DNA of 64,000 nucleotides from Phragmites australis (Eukaryota > Streptophyta > Magnoliopsida > Poales > Poaceae). Below, in pieces: positions 23,038 to 35,225 of this stretch (the stretch's first letter is position 1; each line of letters starts with the position of its first letter). The notes beneath the pieces are model-generated. The model worked only from the letters and a program-made list of their open reading frames with translations, did no database searches and was not told the DNA's origin. The stretch is from positions 22,475,501 to 22,539,500 of the forward strand of contig NC_084928.1 in NCBI RefSeq assembly GCF_958298935.1. The letters are read 5' to 3'. The translations under genes were made by a program, and so were the position numbers.

Positions 23038-23571
23038 GGTTAGTAGCAAACAAGAGACAACAAAATTTTATTACCCCTATTAACTACTAGGTGGTGGAGG
23101 TCAAAGTGGAATCATACAATCTCAAGCATTTGACCACACTTTTGCAAGTGTTCTTACCAAGCATAACAGGTGGCACAACTGGTGACTGGTTCATGATACC
23201 TTATCGGGTGCGAGTGAGGCGGTTGTAAGGGAAGAACTATTCTAATTAAGAGAAGTTGGAGCTTGGACAAGTAATATTTTGTAGCAAGGAATAGCAATTA
23301 ATAAAATCAGATTAGTAAAGCTAAATAAAAGTCCACAATACTCATCACAATTGATGGCCCGAACGCGTTCCTAGAACTAGCATAAGTAAGCCAAAAAATA
23401 GGATAGATACAAGCACAATGGAACAAAATTAGCAATGCAAACTAAATTCTCTTTCTTTCTTTTCCTTTCTTTCTTTTTTTTTTGCAATCTTTGCTTCTTT
23501 TTTTATGAATGTGACAGAAACTCAAAACTCTTCTACTACCTTTTTTGGTTCTAGTGAGATGAGTGGGTCAC
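23038..23571 (-). other. Leader of element B
   Basis: It carries the two leader blocks shared with A and C: the block beside gag at about 23165-23040 and the TTGCTAATTCC..TGCTAC block near 23315-23280. On the minus strand it has a purine-rich stretch (plus strand TTTCTTTCTTTTCCTTTCTT, 23453-23482), matching the purine-rich leader of element C. The 5' LTR and primer site are missing. Confidence 0.65.
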
Positions 23572-24671
23572 TATAGCATCCCAAATTCTTAAAACCAAGA
23601 AAATTAAAAACTTTTTTAAAGAAGATAAAAGAGTTTTGCAAAACTAAATAAAAATCCTAAGTGTGTAGTGTGCTTTATACATATACACATATACGCGAGT
23701 ATGTGTGCTATATGTATAAATACATAAATACCTTGAGGGCTATTTTCTTATAAAAGAATGTTTATAGATATATATGTGTATATGTTTTGATCGCTAGATT
23801 GACTGATTAAGTGAGCCAATATAAAGTATCCCAAGAAGTGTATATGATGAATAAGTATATGTACATGCGTATACTAGTATGTGTATACTAGAATAGAAAT
23901 AGAAAGAAATGGAAAAGCCTTTTTGAGTTATTGGACTGAAGCCCACTTCTCTTCTCCTCTCCCTCTCTCTATTCCAGCCCGACTCAACCTAGCCTAGCTC
24001 AACCACCTGGCCCACCCCGGCGTCCCCAACCTCCAGCTCCCTCTCCCTCCCGCTCTCTCTCATGCCCCCGTGTTGTGCTAACTTAGAAGACCGAGCCGGC
24101 CAGGGGCCAAGGAGCAATTTCGACGCGCATTTGATGGAGGAGGCCATCTAGAAAGTTGGTAGCTATAGAGAAGTAAGGATCCCAACTGAGCATGCCTTAT
24201 CTCTATGCGGATTGGAGTTCAAATCGAAGTCTGAGATGTTGTCGTCGCCATTCAAATGAAAGCTGAGTCACCCACAAACTCAATCCCCTCTGTGTATAAA
24301 TAGCACCCTAGACACCTCCCCTAGAGCATCCCAAAGCAAGTCATCGGTTTAGAGCCAAGATTCACCAAGAGAATATTGTTCACCACCGCGTCGGTGAGGA
24401 GATTCACCGCCATCGATCTCGATCATTGAAGCTCAATTATCACCACCGAAGAGTTCTCTAGCATTGCAGGAGCGCAAGGAAGTTTCCCGAGGCAATCCTG
24501 ACCTCTGTTTATCACCGGAGCACCACCTACAATGCCAACCGTGGAAGTTTTCCGCCGTGCGCTATCGCTGACCTAGATAGAGGGTTCCCCGAGCTTCAAC
24601 AAGCACCTAAGTGAGTTCCCCTGCCACTTGTCATCGAGTTTTAGTCACCAGAGCTCCATTCTGGCTGAGCT
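23572..24671 (+). repeat. 5' LTR of element E, truncated
   Basis: It starts TATAGCATCCCAAATTC, a decayed form of TGTAGCATCCC, and runs parallel to 25056-26130 almost throughout. A TATA box lies at 24295-24302. It stops after 'GAGCTCCATTCTGGC', where the 3' copy continues with GAGCTCCGTTCCGGC, and the sequence changes to polyprotein text. Confidence 0.8.
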
Positions 24672-25045
24672 CCACATTGGACTGTTTAAAGTGAGTGCCA
24701 GACGTGGAAAAGTGGCATACTGGTTGGAACTGCCGCCCAAGTGGAAGACGTGCACAAATGTGTTTCATACATTGGAGCTGAAGGAGTGTTGCGAGTACCG
24801 AAGGAACAGTTACCCTGGGAAGAAGTGGAACGGCAGGAGGAATTGACTTATTTGGAATTCCCAATTAAGAATTTGGAAATAGTAGAGACAATGACTTAGA
24901 GAAAGGTCATTCGTGTCTGTAAAGTACAATGAAGTCACCGTACCAAAGAAGAAGCAACCTGGAAAACAAGAAGGTGAGAAAAAGGTAGAGTTACCTCACC
25001 TGTTTGGAGATCAGCCCGAATCTCGGGGATGAGATTCCTTTATAG
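24672..25045 (+). pseudogene. Chromodomain tail of a Tekay/Del-type polyprotein
   Basis: In shifting frames it reads LRVPKEQLPWEEVERQEELT, LTYLEFPIKNLEIVETMT, RKVIRVCKVQ.SH..KEEATW and PHLFGDQPESRG. That is the C-terminal pattern of Tekay/Del chromovirus integrase with its chromodomain (the KVxW.H...EATWE signature). Two in-frame stops (at the T-stop-R and Q-stop-S positions) and frameshifts mark it as dead. It directly precedes the 3' LTR of E. Confidence 0.75.
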
Positions 25046-25055
25046 GGGTAGATTT

Positions 25056-28000
25056 TGTAACGACCCAAATTCTTAAAACCAAGAAAATTAAAAACTTTTT
25101 CAAACAAGATAAAAGAGTTTTTCAAAACTAAATAAAAATCCTAAGTGTGTATGTGTGCTTTATACATATACACATATACGTGAGTATGTGTGCTATATGT
25201 ATAAATACAAAAATACCTTGAGGGCTACTTTCCTATAAAATAAAATAATATATATATGTTTTGATTGCTAGATTGAGTGTTTAAGTGAGCCAATATAAAG
25301 TATACTGAGAAGGGTATATAATGTACAAGTATATGTACATGCATATACTAGTATGTATCTAAGAGAATAGAAATAGAAAGAATTGGAAAAGCCTTTTTGA
25401 GTTATTGGACCGAAGGCCACTTCTCCTCTCCTCTCACTCTCTCTATTCTGGCCTGACTCAGCCCAACCCAGCTCAACCAACCGGCCCACCCCGTCATCCC
25501 CTACCTCCTGCTCCCTCTCCTTTCCGCTCTCTCTCACGCTGCCGTGCTATACCAACACAGAAGATTGAGCCGGCCATGTGCCAAGGAGCAATTTTGACGC
25601 GCGTTTGATGGAGGAGGCCATCTAGAAGGTCGGTAGCTACGGAGAAGTAAGGATCCCGGCCGAGTATGCCTTATCTCTACGCAGATTAGAATTTGAATCG
25701 GAGTCCGAGATGTTGTCACCGCCGTTCAAATCGAAGCCGAGTCGCCCACAAACTCAATCCCCTCTAGGTATAAATAGCACCCTAGACCCTTCCCTTAGAG
25801 CACCCAAAGCAAGTCATCGGTTTAGAGCTGAGAGTCCTTGATAGAAGCTTGTTTTCCGCCACGTCGGTGGGGAGAGCCATCGCCGTCGATCTCGATCACT
25901 AAAGCTCAATCGCCGCCACCGAAGAGTTCTCTAGCACTATTGTTCATCACCGGAGCACCACCTTCGACGCTGACCGAGGAAGCTTGCCGCCGTGCGCCAT
26001 CGTTGATGTAGCTAGAGGGTTCCCCGAGCTTCAACAAGCACCTAGGTGAGTTCCCCGTTCACTTGTGTCCTTGTTTCGCTGCTCGCCATCGAGTTTTAGT
26101 CACCGGAGCTCCGTTCCGGCAGAAGTCCAATGGAGCACCGCCACATGCGCCACTCCGCCGCCAAGCCGCCTCTATAGATGAGGGCCACACGCTAATGGCT
26201 GTCCGATCTCAAGCCAACAGTTAATATTAGAAGATCCTCATACCCCTTCGTGAACCAATCAGAGAGCGCCACATGGCACTCATAAACCCAGTTAGCCGGT
26301 TCGCCACCTCATGTGCCAAGTCAGATGCCATGTCAGCGATTTTGTCTGATGTGTCATGACACCTCAGCCCAAACAGCCCATTCAACTTTCTTTTTCTTAT
26401 ATTGTTTTGCTAACATCATAATTAGTAAATATTGCACAATAAATAGATTTTCTGTGTAATAATAATTCTAAAAATAATAATTAATAGGAAATTAATTCTG
26501 ATAATATTTAATAATGTTTAATATGTATATTTAATTTTGTTTCATTGTTTTATATTTCTATATAGTGTTCCATTAGTAGAATAATTCCAACAAATATATT
26601 TTCTACATTAAAAATCATTCTAAAATTAGGATGTACATTAGTAAAATATTTTTATGACGTTTATAGTGTTTTTCTAATGTTTATTAATTATTTACAATGT
26701 TTTTATGTAGTTTAATAATTAAAGTAAATGATAATAAATACCAAAAAATCCTAGAAAATCCCAAAACAAATTATAGATGACGTTGGAAAAATTCTAGAAA
26801 ATTCTTAGCAACATAATTTCATCCGTAGTTAATCTTTTTAGTTCTATTTTGATCATTAAAACATTATAACTTGATAACCGTAGGTCCATTTTGAGCAGAT
26901 CTTTCTCTGGGTTGTCCAGAAAAGTGTGATCTTATATGTGATGATGTTTGTTATATAATATTTGGTTCTTTTTAGATCTTGGTGTTTATGTTGCCTTTTT
27001 GCTTATTTTCGCGAGTAGACACCAATGTTTTGGAGGAGTTTGAAGGACTTCAACACCAATACTTCGCTGAAGACCCAACTGAGTCGAGTGAAGGCATGTT
27101 GTGTTCTTGAACATATTTATCCCAGTTTTTAAAATATTTTATTTTACAAACATGCATGCTAATAATTTATTAGGAATCACAAGCGTTAGACTTTACCCAT
27201 GTTTTCCTTATCATCCTTGTCATCTTAGTATAATTTTGGGTTATGGAAGAGTAGATGATGCTTAGCCTTGCTTTGGGATGGTAATCATGATAATTGTTCC
27301 ATGAAGTTCAGCATGGTCCTATACAACAATGATAAACTATGATGGAATAATTTTTGTAGTAACATGGTGTAGGGATTTAAGCAGGTGGTATGATGAGATG
27401 TCTGGTTGGGAAAGTGGTAGTCTTGCTCAACTCTAAAGACCAGTTCGTTGGGTGACCTTTCTGTATTTACAGTACAACTAAAAGCCTAGTATGGGACGGG
27501 CTTAACCAAGTAATTTGCTTAATCTTAGCATAGTGTAGACCAGGCAGAAGAGTGGTGATGAACGATGTCTTGGGATCTGAAATGCATAAGAGGGGGCTTC
27601 TGTTGTTGAGATGGAATTACGTGGTAGTGAAACCTTAGCGGGTAGACATATGCTGAGAGGGGCATTGTAAAGGCTTTGTAGTGATCTCCTAGCCACACAC
27701 CTTGGTGTGCAAGTGTCTAGCTAACACATGCAAAATGGAGACTTAGTCACCTACTTACGAGTGATGAAATCATGACTTGTGAGTTAAGCACAACCTCTGC
27801 AAAGTTAAAACTAAATATTCAGTCGTGCTCATGGTCACGGGTGGAATAGAAAACCTACCATTATTATAATTTGATGTTTTGGCTAGTAAGATCAACTATG
27901 ATGGTGGGAACCATAGTTGAGATGTGGGTCAACCATGATGGTGGGAATCGTGGTTGAGGTTTGTTTGTCAGTGGTTCAACCTTGTCGATGAGAACCATGG

Positions 28001-28500
28001 TTGAGGTGTTGGGTGTTCAACCTTGGTGGTTAGAACCTTGGTTGAGGTGGTTAGTTGGTTAAGTCAGGATATATGGAATCTTAGGGTGGTTGGTTATTTA
28101 CAGACATTTATTTAATTACTATTGCTTTTCAAACGTTTATATGTAAATGATGTTCTCTGCAAAAGAGCCAAAGAAGCCTTATCCTTGTTAAAGCCTTCAT
28201 ATGCATATTATTCCTTCACAACTTGCTAAGTACAACATGTGCTCACACATGCTATAACCAAACACTCAGTTGGAAAAAAATTCGAAGACCTCGTGGAAGG
28301 TGCATTCTAGGGGTGTGTTCTCTGTCGATTCTCCTATGGAGTTACCGGTGAAGATGAAGACTACGCTTAGGATCTGCTAATTGGTTATTTGACCCTTGAA
28401 GGTCTTTTGTAAGACGATTTGTCAATTAAGGTATGGATTGTAATGATTATCATTAATGAAGTCACTATATATTGGGATTGATTCCTAGGCTCAGCACATA
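25056..28500 (+). repeat. 3' LTR of element E
   Basis: It starts TGTAACGACCCAAATTC after a short purine-rich run (ATAGGGGTAGA). Its first 1.07 kb matches the 5' LTR. A TATA box lies at 25769-25776. The late block GTGAAACCTTAGCGGG...CATGGTCACGGGTGG is at 27627-27845, followed by repeated TATGATGGTGGGAACCATAG phrases (27890-28050). The normal terminus (CCGGGTGTGACA) is absent, so the end near 28500 is a breakpoint. Confidence 0.78.
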
Positions 28501-28700
28501 GATTAGATTGGTCAGTCTCCTTAGACTAGTCTCGATAGTCACAAACTCTTTGCTATCTCTCTCTCTCTCTGAACTTTGGCTAGCTCTATTTTGGCTATGA
28601 ATTTCTTCTCAGACTTTGTCTGGGAACCCTAATATGATAAATACGTAGGGGTGTCTGAGAGCAGCTAGAAATAGATATACTTCAATTAGGTTGTGGGGGC
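28501..28700. other. Unassigned, includes a CT-rich run
   Basis: It contains a (CT)n-type run at about 28556-28572 and no recognisable protein. It lies between the broken end of element E and the tandem repeat of element F. Confidence 0.3.
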
Positions 28701-28702
28701 AA

Positions 28703-28990
28703 AACCGAGTAGGAGGTCGAATTTGACTAGATGGTCGAAGCCGAGTAGGTGGTTGAATCCGACTAAGTTGTTGAACCTGAGTAGGTGGGTGAAGCAACTA
28801 GTGGTCGAACCCGAATAAGTGGTCAAAGCGACTAGTGATCAAATCCGAGTAGGTGGTTGAAACGACTAGCAATTAAACACTAGTAGGTGGTCAAACTGAC
28901 TAGTGGTCGAACCCAAGTAGATGGTCAAAATGACTAGTGCTCGAACTCGACTAGGGGATCGAAGCGACTAGTTATCGAACATGAAATACT
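28703..28990 (-). repeat. 34-bp tandem repeat in the leader of element F
   Basis: At least five consecutive 34-bp units start GACTAG between about 28794 and 28985, for example GACTAGTGATCAAATCCGAG plus 14 more bases. To the left, half-length units (GAGTAGGTGGTTGAATCCGA type) continue, so the array may have grown from a motif of about 17 bp. It is in the untranslated leader of element F, as judged from adjacent sequence homologous to the leader of A. Confidence 0.75.
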
Positions 28991-29249
28991 CGACAACTAA
29001 AACAGCAAAGCCTCAACGCTAGAAACTATAACACGATGACTAAGACCAGCAAAAAAGACACATACAATGGACTCGAACTCAACAACGTGAAAGCTGAAAA
29101 CAAAATTGTGAAAGGCAAAAAGTAGTTTGAAAAAATAAGATTAAATATCTTTTGTGGGGCAATTTTCTAGATTCTAGGTAATAGAACACAACTAAACAGA
29201 AGAGGATAAACGAGACTACCTAACAGGCAACCAAAGCTCTGATACCACT
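28991..29249 (-). other. Primer site and leader of element F
   Basis: The minus strand begins with TGGTATCAGAGC (primer site, plus-strand positions 29236-29247), two bases inside the LTR. It then follows the leader of A: CTGTTAGGTAGTCTCGTTT, CATTACCTAGAATCTAGAAAA and the TTTTGTTTTCAG...GTTGTTGAGTT phrase. No gag or pol of this copy remains. Confidence 0.8.
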
Positions 29250-30152
29250 TGATGGGAGTATGCCTGATCTTCTGAAGGTAATATGATAAGTTGATTAGTG
29301 GTACGTCAATATTGATGATCCAAATGCTCTGACTAGAATAGATTGAGAACCCTCGCAACCACTACACCACTACTCTATGGTTATCAACCATGCCAAGATG
29401 CAGTTATACTCACCAAGAAGGCTTTTTTGGCAAGCGAATCAAGACCACATGCATGAATAGGTAGATGCAATCTAAATATTGCTCATTACCAATGAAGTAC
29501 TCGAGTTGGGGTTTCGCAAACCGATATACAGTGAAATTGTCTAAAACAGAATAATCTAAGAAAACTCGAGCCTAAACTATGATGGCTAATGTATATATAT
29601 AGGGAGATGTGAGGACGTTGAACTAGAGTTGTGTAGCACTATGGAGAGGTGTACATAACCTGGACTCCGACATCAACTCACTTACAAGATGCTACAGGGC
29701 CCACAATGGTGACGTAGCACCTTATTTCATCGACTCTAACTAATATCTAAGGAATCTAAATTTTAGACCAGATCCATTGGAAAGGCCTCATCATAAGCTT
29801 TCCAGCAAGTCCAAGAACTCCTCAATTGAACTCTATACGTGAAAGTTATGCCTATTTTACAGACATGTTGTCGTAAGACTCAAGTAGACATTAGAGTTTG
29901 ACTAGAGCTCGACTTCGAGTCTGAGTAGACTTTGCCTTCGAATGATGATATCTTAGTGAGCTTGTCATGCTTCTCCCATATTCCTAAGCAATAAGACATC
30001 ACAAAAATTTAGTAGCAACCCATCCAAGAAAGTATGAACAGCAAAGAACGAGTTCACCTGATGGTTTAATTGTCGTACACGTGCTCTTGTAATTGGCCCT
30101 TGTATCTCTTGAGGAGTAGTGTTGCATATCTGAAAGAGTGATTTCCTCATCA
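29250..30152 (-). repeat. 5' LTR of element F
   Basis: On the minus strand it starts TGATGAGGAAATCA and ends CTCCCATCA, 903 bp, the same architecture as the LTRs of A and C. The first part encodes the tail motif ITRARVRQLNHQVNSFFA (frame 30150-29965), so the coding potential of the LTR 5' end is preserved here too. Only this LTR and part of the leader remain. Confidence 0.85.
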
Positions 30153-32110
30153 GAATTGAATAATAAGTCCGATCGTCCCTTGAACCATATCCCTCCAGGT
30201 CGTGTTCGGAGGAATCCCATACATCCCTTTTGCAAGTGCTAGGGGTGTGGCAACCTCTGGGGTGGTGACCTCCACTTACTAGTTGTCGACGATCGATGTT
30301 GGGGACTTGCTGGGCCTGCTCCCGTCAACCTCAAAGGAGGTCATGACCGGAACCTGAGGAGGTTGTACTTTGGGGACTGGTGATGCTCTGAGAAACCTGG
30401 GAGAAAGAGAATCTAAATATTTTGCTCCTATCAACATTGGAAAGATACCCATAGTGATAAGTACATACCTGGGTCATTTCCTGGCTAGTGAAGGGTTCAG
30501 TGGGATAAGTATAGAGGCCAACCTCTAGGCTATCTTATTGCCGTCGCCTCCCCTTGTCCCCACATCAGGCACAACAAGGGTCGCGGTGCTCGTCGAGCTT
30601 GCGATGATGATCGCCTTTGTACTATCATGGGCTGCTACCTAAACATACTTGGGGTTAAATGCCATGGCTACATGCTGAACTTACCAAAGTCAGAGTCGAT
30701 GCTCAAAGTGCTTGGGTTGCAACTGGATCCATAGCGGTTGTAGTTGGGGTAGAATCTTTGGTGGTCATAGCTGACACTGGATCTGCACGAGGCAGATTCG
30801 GGGCTAGGGCCTCGGAGGTTGTAGGTGAAGCAGGCGGCATTGGAAATGTGGAGTCGTATCGATGAGGCAATGTCCACGAAGAGGTCATCCGCGTAGAGCG
30901 CTCCACTGCCAAAGTAGGATGATGCATGCGATGTGGCACCCCTACCACGGCTTCCGGTCAGACCTCTGCTCCACGTGATCTAGACCTCATCCAGGACCAC
31001 AATCCAAGCTCCTATGTTCTCGGCCTCCAAGTCGGGCTACCCACACCTAGGTAGCTTCACGATTTGCATACATCACCATTATGGTTCATGACTACTCAGA
31101 AAGAAGATGAAATAAAAAAATTGAGAATGTTGATGAGACTTACGGATAAGATCCACTCTTGAGCATCGGCCTCCATCTCTACAATGGAGACTGGGATGTC
31201 TGAGTGGCCACACTCGAAGGCTGAGTCAAATAGAAATTTGGTCCTCTGGTCCATCACTTTTGGTAGAAGCTCTATGAAAAACAATAAACCAAAATGATTC
31301 GTAAGAAACAAGTTCATAGCTTCTCTAAATGGCTACACGGAATCGATAGGTACCTATCTCACCTTCTCGGGCTGGGTCCATCTCAGAGAGCTCAAGGGGC
31401 GCTTGATGAAATCGTTGGTGACGTCATACACCATCAACCCCTTCTCCTTTAGATAACGGATCTCGTTTATTATAGTCCAGCTCATGGTGATCTCCTTCGG
31501 CTCCTCCATCCATGTAGCCCTCAACAACGGAGCTAGGCCCAGTAGGAAGTCCTGGTGGGCCACGTTGGCAGTAGAACCACTTCTTGTGCCACCCTGACCA
31601 GAAACTCTTTGTGGCGAAATCAATATACTCTATCATCTTTTCCTCCTGGAGGCAAAATCTGGCACCACCAGTGTCCTTGCCCTGGAACCCCTTAAAGAGG
31701 AAGAAATATCTGAAGAGATTGATGGACAGACGCATGCCCAGGAAGACCTCGCACAAATGTGCGAAAACACTAAGCATAACAAAGAAGTTGGTGTTGAGGT
31801 GGATGAGTTCAAGGTTGTAAAAAGCAAGCACCTCAAGGAAAAAGCTAGAAGAGGGAAGTGAAAACCACAGCAGAAGAAATCGAGGAAAACTACGGTCCAG
31901 GCGGTGTTTGGACTAGGGATCATCTGCCCTGCCACCAGTGCCCAAGCGATTAAGGCACGTGAAGGGATTACCTCATTGTTCTCCGCCTTGAACAAGGCCT
32001 CTTCCGAAATCTTGAACTCCTACCAGGCTATGGTAACACTCACTGCCACACCAGTAGTGGAGCTCTCAAACTTCTAGATCTTCTTTCAGCCCATGGCATT
32101 AGAAGGAATC
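30153..32110 (-). pseudogene. 'Putative gypsy type transposon' protein (PF04195-like) remnant
   Basis: The minus strand carries, in two shifting frames, SEEALFKAENNEVIPSRALI, FLDFFCCGFHFP and LSVFAHLCEVFLGMRLSINL, then FRYFFLF and WSGWHKKWFYCQ. That order matches the plant 'putative gypsy type transposon' domain, found in Tat-type and related elements. Later pieces end at GTGAG and GTAAGT sequences (near 31355 and 31145), which look like splice donors, so the remnant may have kept an exon-intron layout. A possible start ATG is at about 32097. Further left (30250-31090) the text is coding-like but unrecognised. Confidence 0.6.
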
Positions 32111-32230
32111 ATATGCGGAGGCTTTTTTGGGGTTTTTTGAAGAAAAACAAAAGTGAGAGAGGCACGGAGAGATGATGGGCGGTAGACGATTATGGAGTGG
32201 TAAACATTGAGTGGGCTCCCTGTCTGCTAT

Positions 32231-32236
32231 TATATA
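32231..32236 (-). promoter_or_regulatory. TATA box upstream of the PF04195-like remnant
   Basis: The minus strand reads CCCTATATAATA about 130 bp upstream of the possible ATG. Position and sequence fit a promoter, but no expression evidence is possible here. Confidence 0.45.
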
Positions 32237-33100
32237 GGGTGGCGACTCTCGGAAACAGCTCTGCAACTGACGCAGTGGCACGACTCGAGGTCATGATCTC
32301 CTGCTTTACCATTATGTCAAATTTAATGCCCGATGCATGCGGGAGCAGTTGGAGTCATAACCCAGGGAACCCGAAGCACCGTGTTGTCACGTGCGTCAGT
32401 TTTCCTAGTGTAATCAAAATCTCCTTTTAGGTACAAGATTATTACCACTACCCAAAATCTCTGTTGTGATGATCCAGCTTTCGAACCCGGCCAGCAACAA
32501 ATCTTCTCTTCACCGTCCTTTCTAATAATGGGATGATATTTTTTGGGCAAATCAGAAATCCTGCTCAGATGAAATACCTTCTCAAGGACTCGCTTGAGAA
32601 TTCGAAGGCATTCGGAACTCCGAATAGATGATCTGAGGACCCTGATAACCCGGTTGGACGTATCATCCTAATCGAGGACCTGAGTCCTTACCCAATGACG
32701 CAGTCAATCAAAATGCTTATCTTTGCTGACCGGATGTTTGATCCGTCTAAGTCTCGTTTCAGGTACTGGTGGGGGCTTGATGATAACTAGTATGTAACTA
32801 TCATATACGGAAACCCCAAGGTTTCCCGTTATTCTCGTGACATATCTCTATCTTCGGGAAGGAAACCTCTAGATGAATAAAAACTGCTTGTAGGCACCTA
32901 GGATATCTCGTGAACTGATATCAGAATTGAAAAACAGTAGCACAGAACTTAAAATCTAAACCATAAATCCATCCAAACGTTGTCCAAATCCAACAAAATT
33001 TTAGCCAAAGATTCTTACATACATGGTGAATCTTTATCCAAAAGTTCTCCTGAAAAAGATCAAGATTACACCCTCTATTTCATATATTTGACTAAAATCA
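32237..33100. repeat. Repeat region, related to the window's right end
   Basis: No protein is recognisable. The stretch 32755-32945 (TGGGGGCTTGATGATAACTA, then TATCTCTATCTTCGGGAAGG, then GATATCTCGTGAAC) has a same-order counterpart at 63785-63945, so it is a dispersed repeat, perhaps the non-coding part of the element on its left. Confidence 0.5.
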
Positions 33101-34284
33101 CACCGAGAGGAAAATTTTAGAGAAATCAACTGGAAGGTACTCATGTGGGGAAATCATTTTGGAACCACTCGGGATGTTCCCACATATGTCCTAGCAACCT
33201 TTTGCCCTAGCAAAATCACTCGAAAATGCTACTAAAAGCAAAGAGTGAAAAATCAACCAAATCTTCCAGAACGAGAGATTAACAGGAGGGAGATCAACAA
33301 CATCATGAATTTGCTAAATAACCGATAAATAGAAATAAGAACATAGCAACATTCATAGGTACATGGCTTGGAAGCCGCTCTTCATCCTCTCCCTCTTGAT
33401 GAGATTAAGTTTTGAGCTATGAACCCTAACTTCTCTCTCTTAAAACTGTAACCAAGCCTAAGAAATATCCAAATAAAAATATGTCATAAAGAGGTGTTGA
33501 CATGCATTTTTGCACCAACCCTCTCCTGCGATTGGACAATTACCATAATTCCCCTAAAAACTAATACATAGATATTATCCCTAAATAGCAAAATGGTCCA
33601 AATATTTTGTTGTCCATCAGATGGACTCGGCGCCTTCACCACTCGGCTTCGTCTCCAAGCAAGCTTTGTGAAGGTGCCACGCATCCTCTGACTCCGCCCC
33701 CGGTTTTGAGGAAAAACCGGCAAAACCGCCTTCCATGCTTCTCCAAGCATGACTCCTCCATATCAAGTCTTTGTGTTCCCTCCACCAGGCTGCCTCTTGA
33801 CTTGCCATCGCCTTCCGCTTTGACTTGGTCGACACCATCTTCATCATCACTTTTTCTTCCCACTATGTTCTCTTGCATCCTCCATATAAACGATGTGGAT
33901 CATCCATGGCTCCACCTAGCCTAGCACGGTCCATCGGCACCAAGCCTCCACTTTCCTCTCACCACCTTGCCGTTGACCGTCATGTCGCATTCATACACCT
34001 GCACAACATGAGACAAGAAACATGTCTCTCCGTCATCTTATGTTTTCACTTCCGGTTAGTCATGAACATAATCAAACATAATTAAACATGCTATACAAAT
34101 CAAAGGCTCTGAATAACAATTTTATGAATCACTCATCACTAACAACACAATTCTCTTGTGTTCTCACAAAATACAAATTAGCACCCATGTCAAATTAGGC
34201 TGCAGCACCCCTACATGAAACAAGCAGCTAAGACTAACAAGGTTGATTGGTGTGCCTACGCTGAGCTCGTTTTCTTTTGTTGCA
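33101..34284. other. Unassigned intergenic DNA
   Basis: Several overlapping open frames lie at 33600-34085 on both strands, as expected from a locally GC-rich patch, and none has a recognisable domain. A short perfect-stem hairpin around 33700-33720 (CCGGTTTT...AAAACCGG) is present. I see no boundary or coding signature. Confidence 0.3.
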
Positions 34285-34960
34285 CAAAGCATGACAAAAA
34301 ACACTAAAAAAATTTGAGTTCACTAATTTTGGACATCTCAATATTTATTTATGAATTTATCAAAATTTAATATTTTCACTTAATTAAAGGAAAAAAAAGT
34401 AGTACTTTCATAGATGCACATAATTTTAACATGCAGATGACAATAACACGAACCTAACAAAATTTGTTTCATATTTTTTTGAGTTTTATATATTTCTCTT
34501 TGCATTTTAGATTATTTCAGCTAATTTATCAATATAACTAATATTCCTTTCCATATTTCTCTAAAGTTTCCTAAAAATAAAAATTATAGTATACATATAC
34601 GTATATCTATATCTACATGTACACAGTGATAGATCCTACCTGCTACAGTACCTACAGTATCAAGAGCCCTGGGAGTCCATCGATTCTTGGCCCTTTAGTA
34701 TATAGGCATTGATTGATTGATTGAGTGCGAATGAAGGATATCAATTTTATAATCTACAACATTAAATTAAAATACAGATAGAATAAATAACAGAAAATAA
34801 ATATAAAAATAAAAGGACGAAGAATTAAGAAAGCCCCAGTGGGCTGATCGGCCTGTTGCTAATAGTCTTTGGAGTGTTTATCTAGATGATCTGCACTTGA
34901 CGTTGTCTCTAGCAGGAATTAAGAAAGGCGTTGGCAGCCGCGACTCGGCTATGGCAGGGA
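34285..34960. repeat. Diverged detached copy of the 1.06-kb unit
   Basis: It matches the units at 37070-37660 in order: AAAAAACACTAAAAAAATTTGAG, then CATGCAGATGACAATA, then GGGAGTCCATC, then GCCCCAGTGGGCTGATCGGCC. It lies 2-3 kb left of the array and is more diverged. Confidence 0.75.
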
Positions 34961-35119
34961 CGTGACTCTCGAAATTAGGATCCAATGGCATTTTTTAAAC
35001 CTTAACACTGGATACAAACTATACTAACTAAATAAACATCCTAACGCACATCATACTTTATATATCCTAAGACATAAGTTAGACCTATAAGATTCAGTGA
35101 AGCATCCATATGCGCTCGA

Positions 35120-35225
35120 GGCTATCTGGGAAAATAAATAGTACGAGAGCAGGAGTTGAACTCCCGACCGATCGTTTACTCACAAGCAAGGAAACCATCA
35201 CGCTAGCATCATGTTCGTGGATCGG
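35120..35225 (-). repeat. tRNA-like (SINE-like) fragment
   Basis: The minus strand holds a TAGCGTGATGGT sequence (35205-35194), close to the Pol III A box, and 42 bases on an AGTTCAACTCC sequence (35162-35152), close to the B box. Spacing fits a tRNA-derived SINE. There is no clear poly(A) or target duplication, and it does not fold as a full tRNA. Confidence 0.4.

Larger units (their letters stand above)
14206..23571 (-). mobile_element. Gypsy element B, truncated and twice interrupted
   Basis: This is a minus-strand member of the family of A and C. Reading right to left it has a leader (23571-23038), gag in three pieces, protease, RT and RNase H, and ends at the start of integrase. Both its LTRs are missing: the 3' part was lost at the junction near 14205, and the 5' part at 23571 where element E begins. 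A solo LTR (16761-21281) and a foldback element (21791-22645) interrupt gag. Its protein frames carry many stops, more than A or C, so it is the oldest of the three. Confidence 0.88.

Noticed and set aside
28703..28990. Regular short repeats considered as a CRISPR array
   Set aside because: Units are contiguous 34-bp tandem copies without unique spacers, in a plant retrotransposon leader.
33607..33924. Possible gene from several overlapping frames (77-105 codons) on both strands
   Set aside because: No recognisable domain and competing frames on the opposite strand; left as unassigned.
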